The notes beneath the pieces were generated by a model that saw nothing but the letters and a program-made list of their open reading frames with translations, searched no databases and was not told the origin of the DNA. The position numbers and the translations under genes were made by a program. A DNA stretch of 64,000 nucleotides. It comes from Caprimulgus europaeus. Lineage: Eukaryota; Chordata; Aves; Caprimulgiformes; Caprimulgidae. Within the stretch, counting starts at the first letter, position 1; the number at the start of each line of letters is the position of its first letter. Below are positions 13,300 through 24,027 of the stretch, piece after piece. The stretch is from the NCBI GenBank assembly GCA_907165065.1, contig OU015532.1, positions 42,510,839-42,574,838 on the forward strand, given 5' to 3'.

Positions 13300-14419
13300 T
13301 ACATCAGTGGAGGAACTACAGACTGTCTGGACTTCTATAGGGCCTTTGATATGATCCCCCACAACATGCTTTTCTAAATTGAAAAGATAATGGATTTGAT
13401 GGGTGGACTGTTTGGTGGATAAGGAATTGGTTGGGTGGTCACATCCCAAGAGTAGTGGTCAGCAGCTCAGTGTCTGGATGGATATCAGTGATGAGTGGTG
13501 TCCCCCAGGGGTCCATACTGGGACCAGTACTGTTTAATATCTTCATCGACATGAACAGGGAGATCGAGTGTGCCCTCAACTTCGTAGATGGTACCAAGCT
13601 AAGTGGTGTGGTTGAGATGCCTGAGGGATGTGGACAAACTGAAGAAGTGGGCCAGTGTGAACCTCATGAGGTTCAACAAGACCAAGTGCAAGGTCCGGTA
13701 CCTGGGTCAGTCCAACCCTCACTATCAATACAGGCTGTGAGATGGGGGATTGAGAGCAGCCCTGTGGAGAAGGACTTGGGAGAACTGGTGGATAAAAACA
13801 CTCGACGTGAGCTGGCAATGTGCACTTGCAGCCCAGAAGACCAGCCATATCCTGGGCTGCATCAAGGAGTGTGACCAGCAGGTCAAGAGAGGGGATTATG
13901 CCTCTCTACTTCATTCTGGTGAGGCCCTACCTGCAGTGCTGTGTCCAGCTCTGGGGTCCTCAGCACAGGAGAGCCACGGACCTGTTGGAGCAGGTCCAGA
14001 GGAGGCCACAAAAATGCTATGAAGACAGGCTGAGAGAGGTGGGGCTGTTCAGCCTGGAGAAGAGAAGGCTCCAGGGAGACCTTATTGCATCTTTCAATAC
14101 TTGAAGGGGCCTGTAAGAAAGATGGGGACACACTTTTTAGCAGGGCCTGTAGTGACAGGACAAGGGGTGATGGTTTTAAACTAAAAGAGGGGAGATTTAG
14201 GCCAGTAGACTAGATTAAAGGAAGAAATTTTTTACACTGAGGGTGGTGAAACCCTGGCCCAGGTTGCCCAGAAGCCTCATCCCTGGAAACATTCAAGGTC
14301 AGGTTGGATGGGGCTCTGAGCAACTTGATCTGGTTGAAGATGTCCCTGCTCACTGCAGGGGGGTTGGACTAGGTGGCCTTGAAAGGTCCCTCTCAACCCA
14401 AACCATTCTGTGATTCTAC
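13300..14419 (+). mobile_element. CR1 LINE, ORF2 (RT) to 3' end
   Basis: This is the longest CR1 in the window, about 1.1 kb in sense orientation. Translation gives, in order, a reverse-transcriptase block LDFYRAFDMIPHN near 13331-13375, the RT motif SGVPQGSILGPVLFNIFID near 13495-13550, and a FADD-box relic [11 protein letters not shown] near 13580-13615 in which the catalytic aspartates are altered to VDG. These are followed by the thumb region (VNLMRFNK...CKV), the CALAAQK...ILGCIKE block, and the C-terminal tail. It ends with CCATTCTGTGATTCT at 14403-14417, a CR1-type 3' terminus. In-frame stops and several frameshifts break ORF2, so it cannot encode an active enzyme. ORF1 and the endonuclease are absent because of 5' truncation. 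Confidence 0.95.
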
Positions 14420-17107
14420 TGGATTGCTCTAAAAAAACCCACAGAATGTTGACGTTTGCAGCCCTCAAGCATTACACTTCAGCTGTACTTTACAAGGTAG
14501 TTGGTGCCCTGCTCCTCCATAAGGTTTGTTCCTTGAAAGCAAAAGATAACATACAATAAGTTATATTTATTTACCTAAATTATATAGTCAGTTGCTTCAG
14601 TCCTGTTAGGAGCTTGTCCTCAGCCCGCTGTCATGCTAGGGCTCTGCTATGCTGCATTATAACTTCATACTTTAGTAACCAATTGTAGTAACTTTTTAGC
14701 TTCAGATAATATGGAAATAAATACGGCTTGCTGCCTCTGCATTTAAAACCCACCAGTGCAAACAAGGGACACTGGTGACACAGCAGTGTGAGAGCTCCAG
14801 TGCTCCTCTTCCACTTTCTTCCTAATGTCTGTCTCTTGGCAGTTTCTGTCATTCTAAAGCTTTCTGAAGTTGAATCTAACACCATAAGACTTTGTTATAT
14901 TGTGTTTTGTTTGACTCTACCCAGGCTGAGGTAGTGCCTCATTTCATGCTACTCTCTTGCCTTTCCTCAGAAGCACGTGGATAATATGATCTTGCCCCAC
15001 TGTGACAGCAGAGGCCTCGACTGTTCTTCTGTTTTATGAGGCAGCCAAGCTGAAATCTTCGCTCTGATAGAGAGTACTTTATCCTGGCTCATGCTGACTC
15101 AGCAGTGCAGGTACTGAATCTGTGCTCCCTGCCTTGCAGGCTGACATTCTGTGCTTTTTTTTTTTTTCCCTTTCTTCTCAATCTCCCCTCCAGTTTTGAG
15201 AAATCCTGACATTTTCCTTCACACTTCTTGGTTATCTTGAATGCTGATGGGGTAGGTGCGCTGTGGATCTGCCCGGCACGGAAGGCAGATCATGCTGTAC
15301 TGTACACCATGGTCAGTTAACTGAATGTCTAGATGGAAGGACTCCAGAGGGTCAGCAGCTTTTGCTGTTGCTTATACCATAGCAAGAAGCAAGTGTATGT
15401 TTGGGTCTTCGTTCCAGGAACCATCTGTAATGGAACAATATGGCTGTCTGCAGGAGATACCATATCTTAGAGTTCAGCAACCCCAGTCTCTGCTCTTTTT
15501 CCTCTAGACTGTGTTGTTAGATACCACAGGCAGCATGTAATTTTAGAAAGTTACCTATTTTGTTTTTATTATTGAGCCAATTAATAGCTGAAGTCTTTCA
15601 TGCTAATATTGAAGATTTGGGGACTTCCTCAGATTCTTTATATACAGAAAGGGTACATCTGTGATGTTAAGCCATTCACTTGTAGGCAGTTATACAGCAG
15701 TTAGTGGAGAATTTAGGAGTTATTTTCTACTTTGTACAAGTTATCCGTGTCTCTAGAGAAGCATACTATTGACCACACAATAAATAACACATGTAAGAAA
15801 ACTACAACATATTCTGGTAGCACAAATACAATAATTAAGATTAGTATAGTTTAAATGGAAGCTCAAAGTAATGAGTAAAGTAGGATATTTAACATTAGAA
15901 GAATTGAAAATTATCTTCAGAGAGGAAAAGTTTGATCAGTAAGGGAGGCTGGTTGTACTCTTCTTCATTAAGGTTATCAGAAGGTCAAGTTCTGGGAGAA
16001 CACCAGTGCAGGAAGGCAGTGTCTGTAGTCTGTGTTGTGAAGAAGGAATTATTTCTGTTTCCCCTTCATTAATTTTCCTGCTCTCCACAGATTTTGATGT
16101 TTCTAGGAACCTGAATCTCTCTTTGAGGAACTCTACCCTAGACTGGAAGCTGCAGTACAAAGTGGTGACGGGTCCCTTTCCCTCTTGTCTTCTCAAGGCA
16201 GGGAAACCTGTTAGTGGTAGTGTGATTACCTCATGCATTTTCAGTACTAAAAGCCACTGCCACCACTTATTCCCTTGCTATCCTCAACCCAACCACCAAA
16301 ACAACAACAAAAAAACCAACCCAAAACCTCAATTAGTAACTGCTTTGATCTGACATGGGATGAGGAAGAACTTGGCAGCAGCTGGTGTTAGACTAGATTG
16401 GCTGCATAGGGGCCAAGGTACTGGTCCAACAGGCTGCAGAGAAGCACAAAAAAGATGAATATTGTGAGATTGTACTAGTATTGATTCCTAATGGCTTGGG
16501 TATTGTTTGGTTGTGTCTGTATTCAGAGTAGCAATATCAATGTTGACTGTCTCTGGTCAAGAAAAAAGTTGAAATGGTGCAACTCCAATCTTCCATGGAG
16601 TGAAGTCCTGGCCCTAGTACAAGATTCCATACTACGTGGTGATAATTCATTGTATATCTTACAGTCAAACCTTCCTAACTTCTCAGTCTTAAAATGTTCC
16701 AGTGTCTTTTCAGTAAAGACTGGTTGGACCAGTTCAGGTCAGTGTGTTTCCTATATTGCTTTGTTAGAAATACTTTAATTTTGGGGAGGCAAACGTGTCA
16801 CTTCAGGAGTTTTAGGATGGAGTCAAATTTGACTTAAACAGAGTTGCACCAGGAATGCAGTGGTATGATTCAGATGAGTTCTGCTCACTGTATTTTAATT
16901 TTAGGAAATGAGTTCTTCAATCTAGTTGTATAATAGTGAAGCATAACCATGTTTTCCTTGCCTTGTCACACCTTTACATAGTTTCTTTCTGTGAGTGAGT
17001 ATATTCTTTGTAAGGCAAACAGTCCCCGTGTTAAGGGATTACAAATCTCAGACAGATTTAATGCAAGTGGTAACCTTACAGAGTTAGTTTGCAAGTCCAA
17101 GGCCTCT
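14420..17107. other. Non-coding DNA, no gene recognised
   Basis: Mixed-composition spacer with a T run at about 15157-15171 and an A/C-rich stretch at 16285-16333. No open frame has recognisable content. Confidence 0.65.
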
Positions 17108-17200
17108 GTGTGATTCTGTAACTTTAATAAAAAAAGGTTAAAGGTGGAAAAGACCTAGAAGTCATGCTGTCCATCCCTCAGCTGATGCTTGGGTCCTGAA
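17108..17200 (-). mobile_element. Possible eroded CR1 tail
   Basis: The stretch TGTGATTCTGTAAC near 17110, then AGGTGGAAAAGACCTAGAAG and GTCATGCTGTCCATCCC, follows the order of a reverse-complemented CR1 3' end (terminal repeat, GGTTGGAAAAGACCT block, GTCATCTAGTCCA block). Similarity is partial and the copy looks old. Confidence 0.4.
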
Positions 17201-20200
17201 GCATTAGACCCTTGTGGCGTTTGTTAATGCTGCAGCATGAGATTGTCCAGACTGATTTGTTCATCCACCTATCATCATCTTGGCTCGGGAAATGGTGTCA
17301 GATATGATCCCCGTTCTTGTGCTTTGTGCTGGGCAGATTATTGTTGCTGGTTTCAGCTGCCTTTGCGTCAGGCAAAGAAAATAGACTTTTTCCTCCCCTC
17401 CCTCAAATTCAATTACAGCTTTGGTCGTGGATATCAAATACGTTCATGATACTCCACAGCATCAAAGAACAAAAATAGTCCTAAGATGTTTGTCATAGCC
17501 ACAGGCTGCAATATCATCCTGACTCATTCCTGTGCGCAGTCAAGTTTTGGGGAGGGAGAAAAAGGGTGTGAGACGAAGCAGTGTGCAGATGCGGCGCAAG
17601 GCTGTCTAATCCGTGGAAATAGATGAGTGGTTTCTGTGGGGCCAGGCCTTTTCTCATAGGAAACCTTGAATTTACAGATTTGTTGAAAGTGATTTGATCT
17701 GTACCATTTCCTGTCAAACAATGTGCTGTGTTCAGATATTGCAGTGCGTCTGTTGTGACAGATGTGGTAGATTTGGGGAGTCGTATGAATAGAGAAGTGG
17801 GGAAGCTGAGCTCTTCATAATTCTCTTTCAGGATGACTACCAGAATACAGCCACTTAATTTTGGGGTTGGTGTTTATTCACTCAGTTTATCTCTTAAGAA
17901 AAAAGTCCTCTGGCACTCTGTATATTAACCTTTGCTGAAAACTCGCCTAGTATTTTTTGCTGCTGCTCTCAGTCATCTTCCTGTCTGGGTCTTTATTGCT
18001 TTTTTGTTGTATCATATCTGTAAATGTTTTCTGTGTTCCTTGAGATAGGAAGCATGGCTGTCTATTTTCATCGACTTTTAGAGGCTTTTTGAGTGCTTCT
18101 TCAGGAAGAAAAGGTGAAATAAAAATGTGCCTGCTGACTAGCAGAGAGGTTGCTTCCTCCCTGTTGAGAGCTTCCCTGTTTTTTGATACCCTGTATGAAC
18201 AGGAATGGATCTGCGGAGGGCTCTGTGCAAAATTCCTCCTTCACCACACCTCTTTCTGCTGCATAGACCTTGTTAGAGTAAGACATGACAGAATTAGCAT
18301 TTCAGAGGTGGTGCAGTGTTTCAGATGTTTTTGGGTTTGTATTTTGTGTGTAGGTTTTCTTTCCCTCCTACCCTTCTCGTATTAATTAGTTAGTGCTGTG
18401 TGGAAAATCTGATCTACTTGCTCATTTTTGTCTTCATTATTGAGTTGTAGCACTAAAGTAGTGTCATTATCCCGTGAACCTACTTTTATGTCTTTAATAA
18501 ATTCACTCTTACTACTTTACACAGGGTGTTAGATTGATGGAAAAAGCTCAAGATGAGGGAGCAAGTTTCCTCAATGTGTTGTGCTAATGTTCTTTCTCCT
18601 TTGAGCTGCTGGTCCTTGAGCCATAGGCTCAATCATTTAAATCATGGCTTTTCAGTGAAAAAAATGGGAGTGTGTTACAGTGGGTACCTCATAATTGCAG
18701 AGTGGAATGAATATGTTCATTTGAATCATAAAGCTTGATGAATACACAAATAGATTTTTTTTTTTCTCTCCTTGAAATGAATGTGTGTTGATGTTCATGT
18801 TGTATGTGTACATGTTCCAAATATCAGAAATAAAATGAGAGAGTTCCTTGCCCAAAGACAGGCTGGCTTTTCTCTTTTGCTTTAGTTTCCAGTCATCATA
18901 CATTCTGATTATGCATTTGTGCATTGAATGACTTCTACCACTAGGAGAAAATAAATAAAGTCCTTGGAAGACTTTCTTAAAGTAGTCTAGAAAGTAGAAG
19001 CTGAAAGAAATCTTGTTTATTCTCTTTTTTCTTTTTTAGCCTGACTTCTCAGTCTTAGCTCACAGTCTTAAACTGAATCGCAGCTTGTCCAACACAGCAA
19101 GTGTAGTGGGTGAGTTGACACTTGTTACCAGTTCTTCAGACCGCACACAGTAGAAATTAATTTCCTGAGTAGTTGGGCTCTAGGGCAAATCTTATGTGTG
19201 TGCTCACCATAGGAATGACTGCTCAATCCAGAATGACAGAACAGCAAAACTAGTGGGAAGTGTATAAGGCTGTGCCATCGGAAGAAGGAGTTGTGTGCCT
19301 GTTCTGAGAACACAGTGATATGGGGAATGTATTAATTTTACCCATGTGCTGGACATTAAACCTGCATGCATAACCCTGGGTACATCACACCTCACTGATG
19401 CTGTGTGATATAGAGTTCAGACTCCCATCTTCGTGTTCATTATGTGTTTCAAGATGGGCACAGGCAGAACAGTGGCAGCCAATCTGGCATAATTGTATTT
19501 AATTCTCTTAAAGCATTGCATTATTTATCAGGATTAGCAGACTCAAAATTTTCTTTTGTAGCTGCACTGCTCTGTTACCTCTCTCACGAGACCAGTTCCT
19601 CCTCAGTGAAAGATGGCTGCATTTTTCTCTTTAAGTGAGACGGTAACTTGCTATTACTCACAAGGAGAATGAACTTCTGCAAGTGAAACTTGTAAAATCC
19701 CGTCCTCAGATAAAATTTTTGGGATTCTTCCTTGTGTCAAGTAACTTTATCTTCAAGTACACACTGCTTAAGTAAGGCCATGCCCTCCAAGCCCATCTTT
19801 CATCTCCTTTGCAAACTAGAGTTAATTTCTGGCATGTCAGTCACTCCCATGGCTTGTGTCATTGTCACTACAGGATTATATTGGATTATTCTTTTATTAA
19901 ACTTTCTAAAGTAACATTTGGACATGTATCCAGAATTAATACAGCTATAGAAATCCGTAGTACCTACCAAGCTGCATATAGGCAGAGAAACTGCTTTACT
20001 TCAGCTAAAGCTGTTTAGAACAGCAAGGTTTCTAGAGACATAAGCAAAGTGGAGACAGGAACAAGTCAGTTCACTGCTTTTTGTAATTGTCTAATTCTTC
20101 TTCCTTTGACATTGTCTCTGAACTTAGCAGACTGCAGGGAGATCTTAAAGCTGATATGAAGGAAGTGTTCACAGTGTAAGATGGACCTGAGTCAGTGACA

Positions 20201-20624
20201 AGGTCTGCCGTAGATTGTCTTATCAGACGCAGCAGATTGGCAAAGAAGTTGCCTTTGCATTTGCATATTAATTGTTTGTTTTTAATAAACTCTCAATTTA
20301 TAGACTCTTTGACAATAGAGTTAAATTCATTCTTTCTCCTGGTAATAAACTTCCCAGGGAGAATTCTGGAAACGCTCTGTATGTACGCTCTGAAGCTGAG
20401 ATGTTGGCTTCTTCCTGCCTGCAGCAGACCTGGACAGGGTATGGCTGTCACAACCCTTTGTGTTCTACCTCCCCTTTGTTCCTTCTTAGTCTAAAGCACA
20501 CAAACCAAAGGAGGAGGAGTCTTGAGAAGTACAGAAAGATATGGCCACCTCTGTGTGTGCTTTGCTAAAGTCTCATTGCAAGTATTTATATTCATTTCCA
20601 TGGCTTTTGAGAAAGGAAATGCAG
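17201..20624. other. Non-coding DNA, no gene recognised
   Basis: No repeats or genes stand out. One plus-strand interval, 19040-19109, has a long T-rich acceptor and a GTGAGT donor and is described among the findings. Overlapping short ORFs on both strands have no recognisable domains. Confidence 0.6.
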
Positions 20625-20762
20625 GTAATCCTACTTCATGGGTGAGGAGATTGAATAAAAAAAGCAGCTTACTGAGTTGTCCAAAACTACACAGCAAGAG
20701 AGTGATGAAGGCAGGGAATACCTGATACTCCACCCCCTACTCTGACAGCCTACTGTCACTGG
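20625..20762 (+). mobile_element. MIR/CORE-SINE-like fossil
   Basis: The order of words matches the 3' half of amniote MIR elements in sense orientation: CTACTTCATGGGTGAGGAGA, a GCTTACTGAGTTGTCCAAAA block, CTACACAGCAAGAGAGTGA, then GGCAGGGAATACCTGATACTC. In MIR these correspond to the 'tacagatgaggaaactgag', 'gacttgcccaaggtcacacagc' and 'gcagagccgggattcgaacc' segments. Divergence is high, as expected for a Mesozoic repeat. The tRNA-derived 5' part is not visible. Established: birds retain a small number of such ancient SINEs. Family assignment is by eye. Confidence 0.5.
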
Positions 20763-21804
20763 CCACAGAGCATTTATAACCTTAAAATTGTGATACAGTC
20801 TGATACGTTCCAGAAGCACGCATTCTGCTCCCGCTTGGAGCAGCATGGAGCTCCCTAGTGAGGCTAAATAGGGGTTGTAGCCCATTTCTGGTAATGCCCA
20901 TGTTTATTTCCCAGTGCACTGCCAGGCTGGCTCTGCAGTGCTTCCAGTGCAGGGGGTCCTGGCCGGGGCTCATGCTGCATGTCCAGCTCTGCTTCCTGCT
21001 GAGAGCAGCCTTCACGTAGCAGTGAAGGTTTGGAGCAGAAGGTTTGGGATATGGTGGGGTAAATCAACACTTTGAAAGGAGCACAGTGCAGTTCTGGTGG
21101 GGTTTGTATTCTCAGGTTTATCATTGCTATTCTTAACTGCACTTTCCCACTGTTGTTCAGAATAAACAGGAGCTCTGATTTACTGTTGAAAATAGGTTTT
21201 GTTTTGGAAATTGTTCTCGTGGAATGGGCTCTTTAATGTTTTTTCTCTTCCTGCAAGGACACAGGAATAGCTTTTCTGTCTAATGAAAGAGAACTCTTTA
21301 TTAAATGGCAAATTCAGGGTATTTAAAGCTCTCGAGTGACTCTCTGGCTATGGTTAAAGTACTTTTTGTCTTAGGACTTTACTGTGGACGTTGTATTTTT
21401 TCTTTAAACTTTAGTAATGATCCTTGCAAGCTAAGCTGTTCTTCTCATGTGTTGCATTTGTGAGAAAGCTGAGCCTTGTATAGTTACAGGTACATCTTGA
21501 ATATAACTTACTGTGTCTTCTCTTTATGATCCTCATAGAAGACTTTGTCTGAAGATGGTAATATCACCCAGCAGGACTGCTATATAGTACTTGTGGCTCA
21601 GCCTTGCTATTATAGATCTCCTCTGTGAGTGGCTTATCCTCCAGCTCAGATGTTTGAAGTGCTTTCAGGCTGAAACTAAATGTATGAGTTCTCTGTCTAG
21701 AAGCAATCTCCACCCTAATACTCCCTTAAAAGCAGGTTAGCTGCAGAGAGTGTAATGTAATCCTCTGTCTGCCTCCAGCACTTTCCAACTGAAAGTGTTT
21801 AAAC

Positions 21805-21975
21805 ACTCTCCAAACATTAAATTAATACTTGCAGCACTTCTGTCAAATCAGTGGCTTGATGCTAAGGATAAGTAGATCAATTTTATTCATATGAAAACAG
21901 GAGCAAAGAGCAGAATGGCATACAGAAGGTCATGACTGCAGAGCTAGGAATACAAGACTCTAGTGTCACCGATTA
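21805..21975 (+). mobile_element. Second MIR/SINE-like fossil
   Basis: About 1.2 kb downstream of the first, CAAACATTAAATTAATACTTG is followed by TTTTATTCATATGAAAACAGG, a CATACAGAAGGTCATGAC block and GCAGAGCTAGGAATACAAG. This again follows the MIR order (core region, 'attttacagatgagg', 'cccaaggtcacac', 'gcagagctgggattcgaac'). Same strand as the first fossil. Similarity is low but collinear over about 170 bp. Confidence 0.4.
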
Positions 21976-21999
21976 CAGCCCGTTTTAACAGTGAGAGTC

Positions 22000-23981
22000 C
22001 TTAAAAGAGCTGGTGAGTTGTTTATTTTTTGTGCTGCTTTCATCTGATATCATCTTATTGTTGCTTGAGATCTGTGTGCTGGTGGTAAGTCTCATTTTTT
22101 TTAATGTATTTGTGTGACTCTTGACTAACTGAGTCAACCTCTTGATTTGGGTTTCTAAAAGTAGCCTTCATAAAATACTAAATCACGTTAAGATGCTGTA
22201 ACAAATGATCTGATTATGTAGCGCTGTAAATGGAAAACACTGTGCTTTAGAGTTTCTCCCATCTGCTTTCAAAAACTTTTTAAAAAGGGTTGCACATGTG
22301 GGTGTATACTTCAGTTGGGCAAAATAAAGATAAACATTACCTTGAATTTATGTTAAGAAACGTATCACATTGAGGATGGACTCTTTTGCTTAAACTTGAC
22401 AGAATTATGGCAGTTTCTCTCAGGAAACAAAAGCCTTTGCTGTCAATGTTCCTGTACTTGTAGGGTGCAGCAGGATTGTTGGAATATGTTTAGTAATAGT
22501 TTAACTGAAGAAGGAAACGTATGATCTGCATAAACTGGATGAGTAAGTTGGGCTTTTTTAAACTTTAGCTTCTGCCCTTTTCCCCTTTCTCTGTGTTCCT
22601 CTGTTTTAGTTCTGGTATATACAAAAATGGAAAAATGTGATTTTGATTTGATCTTTAAATGTCATGTGAATTGTCTCTATCTTCTCAGTTTGTATGCCCT
22701 CATGACACGGCTTAGCCTCAATGATTTCCTCAGGCCGTTGTTCTTACTCGCTTGCCTCTGGACAGTAGTTGGCCTCTCCCTTGTTTTTGTGCTCCTCCAA
22801 AAATATCTTCCTGTAAGCAATTGGTCACTGTATGTCTGTCTAGCTATTTCCTAGTCTAATGACCTAGTCAAAAGCTAGCAACTGTGAAGTCAGCTGTTTG
22901 GCATGGGTATTTGGAGAGCTCTGAGGGGCTTGGGTATACAGAAGCCTTGGCAGATGCTTGAGGCAATCATCTTGCTTGTCTAACCTGAAATCTTTCACCT
23001 GGGCAAAGGAGATATATTACAGCATGAAACAAACCATCTTCCAAAGTGTTAAAATGAAGGAAATGGTGAACTTAGACTTCTGCAGAGTCTCTGACTCAGT
23101 CTCTTGTGTCTACCTGTTAAACAGCTCTTTGTTATGCAGCCACACAAATAACTGAGTTTCTGTGTTATCGTCACTTTAAGACCAAATGGCAGCATTTATA
23201 TATTTGTGTTTAATAATATAGAATTGAGTGCAGGTCTTTAGTTCCCTGCAGAGGTAGCAGTTGAAACCTGTGAAGTCTACACAAATGAATCAAGAATTTG
23301 AAGATTGACTTACTTTATGAATTCCAATAGGTCTCTGTTTGCTATTGCATGCTAATAGGAAGATGAAGGAGGAAAGCGATAAAGACACAGCGTGTGTGAA
23401 AATAGAGATTCCATTAACTTGAGATCCTGTGGCTTCTGGTGCTTGAGCATCGCGCAGGATACATCTGCTCTCAAGACCTAGTTACTTCAGGGTGTGACTT
23501 TATGTCTATTGACTAAAGGATCCAACGGTGATTTTCCAGGTCTGTGTCAGGCCAGATGATTGCAGTGACCTGAGCAATTGTATAATGGCCTCCTATGTTT
23601 CATGCTCTTGGCTATGACTTAAATAGGGAGATTACCAAAAGTTGAAGGAGATCTGAAGTAAAGAGGTTACGGGAGACAATATAATCAGAGATGGTGCTAC
23701 CAAAGACTGGGGAGAGTGCAGAGAAGGAGAAAGGAAACAAGTTCTCCAAGAATGTCTGTTCCAGGTTCAAAATGCACTGGGTAAAGTAACCTGTAAGCTT
23801 TTTAACTTCATGGGCTGCATTTTAATTTCTTTCTCCATGAGCGAGCAGATTTGGAACAGCTTTCAAAGGAAAGTTTGCAATTTTTTCTTCTCCCCTAATC
23901 TGCAGCTCTGTTTCTCTTGTAGAATTATCTGCATTCCGGTGGCAACCAGATCATTGCTGTTGCTAGCTGTAAAAGCTCACA
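22000..23981. other. Non-coding DNA, no gene recognised
   Basis: Apart from the doubtful 23067-23105 relic, no gene, young repeat or regulatory cluster is evident. Confidence 0.6.
23067..23105 (+). mobile_element. Possible relic of an ancient CR1 RT motif
   Basis: One plus frame reads NLDFCRVSDSVSC, close to the DFSKAFDSVSH-type block of CR1 reverse transcriptase, and the DNA shows matching spacing. No other RT motif was found in order nearby, so this could be coincidence. Confidence 0.25.
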
Positions 23982-24027
23982 TTAAAAAAAAAAATAAATA
24001 AAAAAATATATATATATATATATATAC
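23982..24027. repeat. A-rich run followed by (TA)n microsatellite
   Basis: An A11 run, ATAAATA units and an A7 run lead into about 11 TA repeats ending near 24027. This is simple low-complexity DNA, likely length-polymorphic. Confidence 0.9.

Noticed and set aside
13431..14131. Several overlapping ORFs in both strands
   Set aside because: Shadows of a broken CR1 ORF2; not separate genes.
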